A stretch of DNA of 64,000 nucleotides from Azospirillum canadense (GTDB lineage Bacteria > Pseudomonadota > Alphaproteobacteria > Azospirillales > Azospirillaceae): NCBI RefSeq assembly GCF_025961225.1, contig NZ_JAOQNG010000007.1:1190501-1254500 (forward strand). Reading direction: 5' to 3'. This document shows positions 45,165 through 52,311 of the stretch, piece by piece (positions within the stretch are counted from its first letter, which is position 1; the number at the start of each line of letters is the position of its first letter). Under the pieces are notes generated by a model, which was given only the letters and a program-made list of their open reading frames with translations, was not told where the DNA came from and did not search any database. The translations under genes were made by a program, and so were the position numbers.

Positions 45165-45370
45165 CGTTCCGCTTCCTCCCTTCAGAGCCGTCCGCGCCCA
45201 CAGCAAAGGGCCCCTGCCGGCCGCCTCTGCCGACCATCGACGGATCCTGAACGTTTGTTCGTTTGTCCGATGATTGGCGATTCCCATTGCCAACGTCCGC
45301 ATACAGCAATACGGTACCGATATATCGGCTGTGCATCAACAATATCCTGAACCGTTGCGAGGAGGACGCC
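45165..45370. promoter_or_regulatory. Divergent promoter region with a 12-bp palindrome
   Basis: The 206 bases between the acyl-CoA dehydrogenase and PhyH genes are AT-rich for this replicon and must hold both promoters. CCGATATATCGG at 45317-45328 is a perfect palindrome next to GGTACC (45313-45318). GAACGTTTGTTC at about 45250 is a second dyad. Either could be an operator. No dedicated regulator lies directly adjacent; the GntR genes at 29579 and 49805 are candidates. Confidence 0.5.
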
Positions 45371-46219
45371 ATGAGACTGACCGACGCCCAGATGGCCGAG
45401 TATGAGGACCGCGGGTTCCTGGTGTTCCCCGGCCTCGTGTCGCGCGACGAGGTCGAGATCCTGCGCCAGGACCTTCAGCGTGTGATGGGGATCGAGAACG
45501 AGGCCGTGATCCGGGAAAAGACCGGCACCGTGCGCACCGTGTTCCGCGTCCATGACGAGGCCAGTCCGACCGCCTCGCCCCCGTTCCAGGCGCTGTCGAC
45601 GCTGCCGCGCGTGCTGGACCCGGCCCGCCAGGTGCTGGGGGACGAGGCGGTCTACGTCTACCACACCAAATGCAACCTGAAGGACGCGATCGACGGCGCC
45701 ATATGGCAGTGGCACCAGGACTACGGCTATTGGAAGACCGACGGCGTGGCGCGGTCGGACATGACCACGTCGCTGCTGATGCTGGACGAGGCGACGGAGA
45801 TCGGCGGCTGCCTCTACTTCATCCCCAGCAGCCACAAGCTCGGACGGCTCGACCCGGAGATGGACGAGACGACCACCTCCTACAAGCTGTGGACCGTGCC
45901 GAAGCCGCAGGTCATCGCGATGATGGAGCGGTTCGGCGATCCGGTCGCTATCACCGGCAAGCCGGGCACCGTGGTGCTGTTCCACCCGAACCTCGTCCAC
46001 GGGTCGGGCCACAACATGTCGCGCTATTCGCGCTGGCACATCTACACCGTCTACAATCAGGTCTCCAACCGGCCGCAGGGCGTCGAGAAGCCGCGCCCGG
46101 AATGGGTGGTGGCCCGGCGCTGCGAGCCGTTGGCGACCGGCGACGACGACGGCATCCGGCAAACCGCCACCCAAACCGCCACCCAAACCGCTGCCGACAG
46201 CGCCCGCGCGGCGGAGTAG
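45371..46219 (+). CDS. Phytanoyl-CoA dioxygenase (PhyH) family oxygenase
   Basis: A 282-residue Fe(II)/2-oxoglutarate-type oxygenase. WQWHQDYGYWKTDG supplies the His-x-Asp iron ligands (about residues 114-116) and VVLFHPNLVHGSGHNMSRYS the distal His with the Arg that binds 2-oxoglutarate. The start at 45371 has GAGGAGGACGCC in front. The C-terminal TATQTATQ tail comes from a 12-bp DNA repeat at 46161-46191 and is unlikely to be functional. The enzyme probably hydroxylates the CoA ester or free acid handled by the neighbouring genes. Confidence 0.9.
   Translation: MRLTDAQMAEYEDRGFLVFPGLVSRDEVEILRQDLQRVMGIENEAVIREKTGTVRTVFRVHDEASPTASPPFQALSTLPRVLDPARQVLGDEAVYVYHTKCNLKDAIDGAIWQWHQDYGYWKTDGVARSDMTTSLLMLDEATEIGGCLYFIPSSHKLGRLDPEMDETTTSYKLWTVPKPQVIAMMERFGDPVAITGKPGTVVLFHPNLVHGSGHNMSRYSRWHIYTVYNQVSNRPQGVEKPRPEWVVARRCEPLATGDDDGIRQTATQTATQTAADSARAAE
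46161..46191 (+). repeat. 12-bp tandem repeat in the PhyH C-terminus
   Basis: AAACCGCCACCC occurs twice in tandem and is followed by AAACCGC, encoding TATQTATQT in frame. Copy-number change would keep the frame, so the tail length may vary between strains. Confidence 0.8.
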
Positions 46220-46224
46220 GCCCG

Positions 46225-47346
46225 ATGGCGGGAGCCCCCTTTCGGGCGGCGGTGCTGCGCGAGGTCGGCGCGCCGCTGTCCATCGAACGCCTGACCCTGG
46301 CGCCGCTGGAACCGGACGACGTGCTGATCCGCATGCACGCTGCCGGCCTCTGTCACACCGACCGGGAGGCGATGACGGGCGCCTTCGGCGTCCCGGTGCC
46401 GGTGGTGCTCGGCCACGAGGGCGCCGGCGTGGTCGAGGCGGTCGGGTCGGCGGTGCAGCGGGTCAAGCCGGGGCAGCATGTCGTCTGCACCATCTACGCG
46501 GCCTGCGGCCAGTGCTACTACTGCCGCCACGACCAGCCGATGCTGTGCGAGATGGTGGTGCCCAACCACCGGACGGCGTCCCTGTCGGCCGGGCGCAAGC
46601 GGCTTCGCGATGGGAACGGGGCGGAGGTCGGGCATTTCCTCAGCGTCTCCTCCTTCGCGGAATACGCGGTGGTGCCGGAGGCCGCGGCCATCCCCGTTCC
46701 GTCCGAGATGCCGTTCGACCGGGCCTGCCTGCTCGGCTGCAGCGTCATCACCGGCGTCGGCGCGGCGTTGCGGGTGGCACGGGTCGGCCTGGGCGACAGC
46801 GTCGTGGTGGTTGGCTGCGGACCGGTCGGGCTGAACGTGGTGCAGGGCGCCCGCTTGGCCGGGGCCGGCGCGATCATCGCTGTGGACCGCCGCGCCGACA
46901 AGCTGGAACGCGCCCGCGCCTTCGGCGCCACCCACACCCTGCTGTCGGAGCCGGGGGAGAGCGTCGCGGATCAGGTGCGCGCCATCACCGGCGGCCGAGG
47001 CGCCGACCATGCCTTCGAAGCGGCGGGAGTCGTCGGTTCGCTCCAGGAAGCGGTGGACGGATCCCGGCCGGGCGGCAGCGTGACCATCCTCGGCAAGACC
47101 GATCCGAACCGGCTCGTGGAGCTGCGCTTTGGGTCGATCACCGGGGAACGGCGCATCCTGCGCTCCAGCCTCGGTGGAGCGAAGGCGGCCGACGATTTTC
47201 CGGCCTACGCGCGGGCCTATCTGGATGGCCGCCTGTGCCTGGACGAACTGATCGACCGCCGGCTGCCGCTGGACGCCATCAACGACGCCTTCGAGGACGT
47301 GGAGCGCGGCGACGTGATCCGCGCCGTGGTGGTGCTGCATGAGTGA
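46225..47346 (+). CDS. Zinc-dependent alcohol dehydrogenase (class III-like MDR)
   Basis: A 373-residue medium-chain dehydrogenase. The catalytic zinc ligands are in AGLCHTDREA and LGHEGAGVVEAVG. The structural zinc lobe has CGQCYYCRHDQPMLC (four Cys). The NAD site is VVVVGCGPVGLNVVQGARLA. It starts 5 bases after the PhyH stop, and its own stop overlaps the enoyl-CoA hydratase start by 8 bases. It probably oxidises the hydroxylated intermediate, or an aldehyde adduct, to the next compound. Confidence 0.92.
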   Translation: MAGAPFRAAVLREVGAPLSIERLTLAPLEPDDVLIRMHAAGLCHTDREAMTGAFGVPVPVVLGHEGAGVVEAVGSAVQRVKPGQHVVCTIYAACGQCYYCRHDQPMLCEMVVPNHRTASLSAGRKRLRDGNGAEVGHFLSVSSFAEYAVVPEAAAIPVPSEMPFDRACLLGCSVITGVGAALRVARVGLGDSVVVVGCGPVGLNVVQGARLAGAGAIIAVDRRADKLERARAFGATHTLLSEPGESVADQVRAITGGRGADHAFEAAGVVGSLQEAVDGSRPGGSVTILGKTDPNRLVELRFGSITGERRILRSSLGGAKAADDFPAYARAYLDGRLCLDELIDRRLPLDAINDAFEDVERGDVIRAVVVLHE

Positions 47347-48139
47347 GGGAACGGGCGACGCGGGGACCGTTCGGCTGGAACGCCAGGGCGCGGTCGCCGT
47401 GCTGACCATCGACGCGCCGAAAACCCGCAACGCGGTGACCGACCCGCCGGTCCTCGGGCCTCTGGTCGCCGCCTTGGACGAGGTCGGGAGCGACCGCGGC
47501 GTGCATGCGCTGGTGATCACCGGGGCTGGCGCGGCCTTCAGCGCCGGGGGCAACATCCACGACATCCGCAACCGGCGGGGCATGTTCGGCGGCCCGGCGG
47601 ACCAGGTGCGCAACGCTTACCGCAACGGGGTGCAACGCATCCCGCGCGCCATGGCCAACCTGGAAATCCCGGTGATCGCGGCGATCAACGGCCCGGCCTT
47701 TGGTGCTGGCTGCGACCTCGCCTTCATGTGCGACCTGCGCATCGCCGGGGAGTCCGCGCGCATCGCCTCGAACTTCGTCAAGCTCGGGCTGATCTCCGGC
47801 GACGGCGGGCTGTGGTTCCTGTCGCGCGCTGTCGGATCGGCTGTTGCCGCGGAGCTGGCCTTCACGGGCCGGGCGGTCACCGGGGCCGAGGCGGCAGCGC
47901 TGGGGCTGGTGTCCCGCGTCGTTCCTGATGGTGACCTGATGCCGGTCGCCCTGGCGCTCGCGCAGGAGATCGCGGCAAACCCGCCGGAGGCGGTGCGCAT
48001 GACCAAGCGGATGCTGCAGCAGGCTGGGCGCGTCGACCTGCCCACCATGCTGGACATGGCGGCCGCCCTCCAGGGCATCTGCCACGCCGGCGAGGAATCG
48101 CGGCTTGCCATCGCAGCGGCGACGAAGCCGGCGTCCTGA
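47339..48139 (+). CDS. Enoyl-CoA hydratase/isomerase family protein
   Basis: A 266-residue crotonase. LVITGAGAAFSAGGNIHDIR forms the first oxyanion loop and INGPAFGAGCDLAFMCDLRI the second, with the HGPAFGAG-like element that holds the thioester. ASNFVKLGLISGDGGLWFLS contains the position of one catalytic Glu, here G-D-G. The C-terminal helices are complete. Its start overlaps the alcohol dehydrogenase gene by 8 bases. It would hydrate or isomerise the enoyl-CoA made by the acyl-CoA dehydrogenase. Confidence 0.9.
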   Translation: MSEGTGDAGTVRLERQGAVAVLTIDAPKTRNAVTDPPVLGPLVAALDEVGSDRGVHALVITGAGAAFSAGGNIHDIRNRRGMFGGPADQVRNAYRNGVQRIPRAMANLEIPVIAAINGPAFGAGCDLAFMCDLRIAGESARIASNFVKLGLISGDGGLWFLSRAVGSAVAAELAFTGRAVTGAEAAALGLVSRVVPDGDLMPVALALAQEIAANPPEAVRMTKRMLQQAGRVDLPTMLDMAAALQGICHAGEESRLAIAAATKPAS

Positions 48140-48151
48140 GGGCCGGCGCTT

Positions 48152-48328
48152 AAAGCGGATTGTGATCCGCTTTGGACCGCGACCGCGGTCCCGGCCCCGC
48201 GTGCGGCCGAAGCCCGGCCTCTCGCGGGAACTGCGTTCCCGCTGGCGGCAGGCGGATGCCACGGGCATCCGCTGAGAGCCGGCAAATGAGGCCATATGAA
48301 TCTAAAGCGAACAAAAATTCGCTTTAGA
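48152..48328. repeat. Cluster of five perfect hairpins
   Basis: Within 177 bases there are five perfect dyads: AAAGCGGAT/ATCCGCTTT (48152-48173), GGACCGCG/CGCGGTCC (48174-48191), GCGGGAA/TTCCCGC (48224-48242), GCGGATGCC/GGCATCCGC (48252-48272) and TCTAAAGCGAA/TTCGCTTTAGA (48301-48328). Loops are 2-6 bases. The first two are adjacent. They lie between the hydratase gene and the binding-protein gene and could act as terminators, RNA-stability elements or a REP-like mosaic. Confidence 0.85.
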
Positions 48329-48379
48329 AAAGCGAAAACGCTGGAACGAACACACGAACGAATAAGGGAGGAACGATCC

Positions 48380-49672
48380 ATGACGAGACGCTTCACGCGG
48401 GCGATCCTGGCGGCCACCACGGTCCTGGCGCTCCATGCCTTCCCCTGGCCGGCGGCGCCCGCGGCGGCCCAGCAACCCGCCGGAAGTCAGCCGGCTTCCT
48501 CCCCATCATCGGCGTCGAAGGGACCGATCCGCATTGGCGTGCTGACCGACCTGTCCGGCTCGCTCGCCGACCTGTCGGGCAGTGGCAGCGTCGAGGCGGT
48601 GAAGATGGCCGTGGAGGATTTCGGCTCCTCCGTGCTCGGCCGCCCCGTCGAGGTGCTCTCGGCCGACCACCAGAACAAGGCCGACGTCGGCTCGCAGATC
48701 GCTGCCGACTGGTACGACAACAAGAACGTCGAGGTCATCATCGACCTGCCCAACTCGGCGGTGATGCTGGCGATCCAGGAGATCACCCGGCGCAAGAACA
48801 AGATCGTCTTCGGCACCGCCGGCGGGTCGTCGGACTTCACCGGCAAGGCCTGCTCGCCCAACGGCATCCACTGGGTGTACGACACCTACGCCCTGGCGGC
48901 CGGCACCGGGCGGACCATGGTGAAGCAGGGCGGCGACAAATGGTACTTCATCACGCTGGACTATTCCTTCGGCCTGTCGCTGGAGCGCGACACCTCCGCC
49001 TTCGTCACCGGCGCCGGGGGTAAGGTCCTGGGCTCCTCCCGCCACCCGCTGAACAGCAGCGATTTCTCGTCCTATCTGTTGCAGGCGCAGTCGAGCGGGG
49101 CAAACGTCATCGGGCTGGCCAACGCGGGCGGCGACCTGATCAACACCGTCAAGCAGGCGGCGGAGTTCGGCATCACCAACCAGGGGCAGAAGCTGGCGGG
49201 CCTGCTGATGTTCCTGTCGGACATCCACGCGCTCGGGCTGGAGACGGCGCACGGGCTGGTCTTGACCGAGGCCTTCTACTGGGACCAGAACGACGGGACG
49301 CGGGCCTTCTCCAAGCGGTTCTTCGAGCGGACCGGGCGGATGCCGACCATGGTGCAGGCTGGCGACTATGGGGCGATCACCCACTACCTGAACGCGGTCA
49401 AGACCGCGGGCACCGCCGACACGGCGACGGTGCTGAAGACGATGCACGACACGCCGATCAACGACTTCATGACGAAGAACGGGCGCATCCGCGAGGATGG
49501 CCGGGTTCTGCGCGACATGTACCTGTTCGAGGTGAAAAGCCCGTCCGAGTCCAAGGGCCCCTGGGACTACTACAAGCAGCTGGGCGTGATCGCGGCGGCC
49601 GACGCCGCCCGGCCCCTGTCGGAGAGCGAATGCCCGCTGGTCCAGGGCAACGCCAAGCTTGCGAAGCCCTGA
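48380..49672 (+). CDS. Branched-chain-type ABC substrate-binding protein (orphan)
   Basis: A 430-residue periplasmic binding protein of the LivK/type 1 family. The signal peptide is RAILAATTVLALHAFPWPAA with cleavage near AAAQQ. The mature protein starts GPIRIGVLTDLSGSLADLSG, the standard first strand, and contains HQNKADVGSQIAADWYDNKN and later EAFYWDQNDGTRAFSKRFFE. AAGGGAGGAACG lies before the ATG. No LivHMGF-like permease or ATPase genes are in the window, so it must use a remote transporter or act as a sensor. The preceding hairpins probably separate it from the upstream operon. Confidence 0.9.
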   Translation: MTRRFTRAILAATTVLALHAFPWPAAPAAAQQPAGSQPASSPSSASKGPIRIGVLTDLSGSLADLSGSGSVEAVKMAVEDFGSSVLGRPVEVLSADHQNKADVGSQIAADWYDNKNVEVIIDLPNSAVMLAIQEITRRKNKIVFGTAGGSSDFTGKACSPNGIHWVYDTYALAAGTGRTMVKQGGDKWYFITLDYSFGLSLERDTSAFVTGAGGKVLGSSRHPLNSSDFSSYLLQAQSSGANVIGLANAGGDLINTVKQAAEFGITNQGQKLAGLLMFLSDIHALGLETAHGLVLTEAFYWDQNDGTRAFSKRFFERTGRMPTMVQAGDYGAITHYLNAVKTAGTADTATVLKTMHDTPINDFMTKNGRIREDGRVLRDMYLFEVKSPSESKGPWDYYKQLGVIAAADAARPLSESECPLVQGNAKLAKP

Positions 49673-49804
49673 ACGCACCATTCGGCGTGATGCACCCGCC
49701 GAATCTTGCGTCCCAGGCGCGAGCACGCTAAAGCCAGGGTCTGGGGCGCGTCTCGCGTCGGGCGAGGCCGGACAGCGGCCGGGGACAAGGACGGGGGCGG
49801 TGCC

Positions 49805-50524
49805 GTGACGGATCCGGGCAATCAGAACGGAGCGGGCCAGATCGAAGCGGGGCAGAGCGATGCTGGCTCGATGGCCGACCAGGCCTACGCCCGCATCGAG
49901 GAGCTGATCGTGTCCGGCACCCTGCCGCCGCGCGGGTTCGTCTCCGAAAAGCAGCTCAGCGCGCAGACCGGCATCGGCCGCACCCCGGTCCGCGAGGCGC
50001 TGAAGCGGCTGGAGCTGGACGGCATGGTCACCATCGTGCCGTCGCGCGGAATCATGGTGACGGAGGTGGACGTCAAGCTCCAGCTCTACGTGCTGGATGT
50101 CCGGCGCGAGCTGGAACGGCTGATCGCCCGCCGCGCCGCCCGCTACGCCCTGCCGGCGGAGCGGGAGCGTTGCCGGACCATCGCGGAGGCGATGCTGGAC
50201 GCGGCCCGGTCGGGGGACGGGATGCGCTTCATGCATCTCGACCAAGAGGTCAACCAGCTTCTCGACCAATGCGCCCGCAACCCGGTGGCCACCCAGACCA
50301 TCCGTCCGTTGCGGTCGCTGTCGCGGCGCTTCTGGTTCCAGAACTACCACGTGCATTCCGGCAGCCTGGAGGACGGCGCACGCACCCACGCCGACCTGAT
50401 GCTGGCCGTGCACAGCGGGGATGTGGAGGCGGCGGCGGCCGCCTCTGACCGCCTCATGGCCTACGTTGAGGCCTACGCCCGCGAAACCTTGCGTTATCCG
50501 TTCGGAGACCAGGCGGCGCAGTGA
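49805..50524 (+). CDS. GntR-family regulator (FCD domain)
   Basis: A 239-residue regulator. The winged HTH covers about residues 22-90 (QAYARIEELIVSGTLPPRGF, then LSAQTGIGRTPVREALKRLE). The all-helical FCD ligand domain fills the rest, with the metal-binding Asp and His positions in MHLDQEVNQLLDQ and ARTHADLMLAVHSGD. The start is GTG 49805; ATG 49871 is an alternative. It follows the orphan binding protein by 132 bases and may regulate it or the PhyH/ligase genes. Confidence 0.88.
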   Translation: MTDPGNQNGAGQIEAGQSDAGSMADQAYARIEELIVSGTLPPRGFVSEKQLSAQTGIGRTPVREALKRLELDGMVTIVPSRGIMVTEVDVKLQLYVLDVRRELERLIARRAARYALPAERERCRTIAEAMLDAARSGDGMRFMHLDQEVNQLLDQCARNPVATQTIRPLRSLSRRFWFQNYHVHSGSLEDGARTHADLMLAVHSGDVEAAAAASDRLMAYVEAYARETLRYPFGDQAAQ

Positions 50525-50553
50525 AGCGTCTGCGCTGGATATCCCAAGAAAAG

Positions 50554-50615
50554 GGCTGGGCGCTTTCTTAAGGCACCCAGCCGCTGAGGTACCTTCGGCC
50601 GATGAAAGCCGAAGG
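50554..50615. terminator. Two hairpins between convergent genes
   Basis: GGCTGGGCGC (50554) pairs with GGCACCCAGCC (to 50582) with one mismatch, and CCTTCGGC (50592-50599) pairs exactly with GCCGAAGG (50608-50615). They lie between the GntR gene (plus) and dhaL (minus) and are probably a bidirectional terminator. There is no long T-run. Confidence 0.55.
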
Positions 50616-50641
50616 GGGACGCACCGGGAGAGAGAGAAGCG

Positions 50642-51280
50642 TCAGGCCGGACCCAGGCTGGCGAGCATGTGGCGGAACGCGATCATGCCCGGATCGTCCA
50701 GCCCGATGGAGCGGTCGGCGAACATGCGGGCGCGCCCGATGCGGTTCGGCCGGTCGCGGAACGCGTCCACCGTCGCCGCAACGGTGGCACTGGCCGCGCG
50801 GTGCTGGGCGGACGGATCGTTCCGATCGTCCTCCGGCAGCCCAGCCAACGCCGCGCGTGCCGCCTCCAGCGTGTCAAGCACGGTCTTGTCGCCGAGCGAC
50901 GCGCCGCCGCGCGCGGTCAGGGCGTCAAGGACGGTGCCGAGCAGCGCCGGCAATTCCGCCCACGGCACCGCGGTCCGCCCGGCGGTCGCCTTGGACAGCG
51001 TCAGGAAGGCGACGGCCAGAAGCGTGCCGAAGCTCGACCCCGACGCCTTGGAGCAGGCCATGGCGCAGCTCTTGAACGCCTGACCCAGGTCGGGCGGCAG
51101 CGTCGGCCGCACCTCCCGCAGGTTGCGGGCGCATTTTTCCAGCGTGGCGCCGAGGTCGCCGTCGCCGAGACGGCCGTCCAGCTCGTTCAGTTCCGGAGCC
51201 ACCCCCTCCAGCTTGGTGGTTAGGCGGTCGAGCGCCGGACCCAGAGTGTCAATGGTCAGCGTACCGATGGTCGGGGCCAT
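50642..51280 (-). CDS. dhaL: Dihydroxyacetone kinase, ATP-binding subunit DhaL
   Basis: A 212-residue all-alpha DhaL protein. LNELDGRLGDGDLGATLEKC carries the Asp residues that chelate the Mg-ADP or Mg-ATP, and SKASGSSFGTLLAVAFLTLS plus ARGGASLGDKTVLDTLEAA are the other family blocks. It follows dhaK with a 1-base gap. No PTS subunit DhaM is present in the window, so an ATP-dependent two-subunit kinase for dihydroxyacetone or a ketotetrose such as erythrulose is possible. Confidence 0.93.
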   Translation of the reverse strand: MAPTIGTLTIDTLGPALDRLTTKLEGVAPELNELDGRLGDGDLGATLEKCARNLREVRPTLPPDLGQAFKSCAMACSKASGSSFGTLLAVAFLTLSKATAGRTAVPWAELPALLGTVLDALTARGGASLGDKTVLDTLEAARAALAGLPEDDRNDPSAQHRAASATVAATVDAFRDRPNRIGRARMFADRSIGLDDPGMIAFRHMLASLGPA

Positions 51281-51281
51281 G

Positions 51282-52283
51282 TCAGACGCTCCAGAACGGG
51301 CAGTGGGCCGGGGCGCGCAGCAGCGATTCCAGCGCCTCGTCCAGCCGGAACAGCGTCACCGAGGCGCCGGCCATCTCCATGGAGGTCGCGTAGCGGCCGA
51401 CCAACGGGAAGGTCACCGTGATACCCTTGTCCGCCAGTTCCTGCGCGATGCGGCGGTAGAGGATGTACAGTTCCTCGTGCGGCGTGGCGCCCAGCGAGTT
51501 GACCAGGACCGAAACGCGCTCGCCGCGGCCGATGCCGGTGTCGGCGAGCAGCCGCTCCATCATCTCCGCAACGATGGCGTCGGCCGGCTTCAGCGGGCCG
51601 CGCCACAGGCCGGGCTCCCCATGGATGCCCATGCCCATCTCCATCTCGTTGTCGGCGATGGTGAAGGTGGGCTTGCCGGCTTCCGGTACGATGCAGGGCG
51701 TCAGTGCCACGCCGATGGTCGCCGTGGCCTCGACGGCCTTCCGGGCCGCCGCCGTCACGTCGCCCAGCGTGGCGCCCGGCCGGTCGGCCATGGCGCCGGC
51801 AATCTTGTAGGCGTAGAGCAGGCCGGCGACGCCGCGCCGCTTGGCCTTCTCCCCGCGCGGGGCGCTGGCGATGTCGTCGGCCACCAGCACGGTGGTCGAC
51901 TCCATCCCCTCCATCTCCAGCATCTCGCCCGCCATGTCGAAGTTCATGCGGTCGCCGCCGTAGTTGCCGTAGAGGCGCAGCACGCCGGCCCCGCCGTCGG
52001 CCGCCCGCATGGCGTCCACACAGTCGCCCACGCTCGGCCCGGCGAAGACGTTGCCGATGGAGCAGGCGTCGAGCAGCCCGCGCCCGACATAGCCGGTGAA
52101 GGTCGGCAGGTGGCCGGAGCCGCCGCCCGACACGACGCCGACCTTGCCCTGGACCGGCGCGTCGGCGCGGACGATCACGCGCCCGCTCTCACCCGCGCGG
52201 CGGTAGCTGTCCGGATGGGCTGCGCACAGCCCATCCAGCATCTCGTCGACGTAGTCGGCGGGGTTGTTGAGGATCTTCTTCAT
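51282..52283 (-). CDS. dhaK: Dihydroxyacetone kinase, substrate-binding subunit DhaK
   Basis: A 333-residue DhaK protein. GVVSGGGSGHLPTFTGYVG is the Gly-rich region with the conserved His of the active site, and EMEMGMGIHGEPG holds the His that binds the ketone as a hemiaminal. The remaining blocks (NYGGDRMNFDMA, SLGATPHEELYILYR) are normal. The start at 52283 has GGGAGGAACATC upstream. It lies 28 bases after the ThDP enzyme gene in one operon. Relatives phosphorylate dihydroxyacetone, erythrulose or other short ketoses. Confidence 0.93.
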   Translation of the reverse strand: MKKILNNPADYVDEMLDGLCAAHPDSYRRAGESGRVIVRADAPVQGKVGVVSGGGSGHLPTFTGYVGRGLLDACSIGNVFAGPSVGDCVDAMRAADGGAGVLRLYGNYGGDRMNFDMAGEMLEMEGMESTTVLVADDIASAPRGEKAKRRGVAGLLYAYKIAGAMADRPGATLGDVTAAARKAVEATATIGVALTPCIVPEAGKPTFTIADNEMEMGMGIHGEPGLWRGPLKPADAIVAEMMERLLADTGIGRGERVSVLVNSLGATPHEELYILYRRIAQELADKGITVTFPLVGRYATSMEMAGASVTLFRLDEALESLLRAPAHCPFWSV

Positions 52284-52311
52284 GATGTTCCTCCCTGATG
52301 CCTTTTCCAGG

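Noticed and set aside
46161..46191. TATQTATQ tail as a functional protein repeat
   Set aside because: It arises from a 12-bp DNA tandem repeat at the disordered end of the protein; more likely replication slippage than function.
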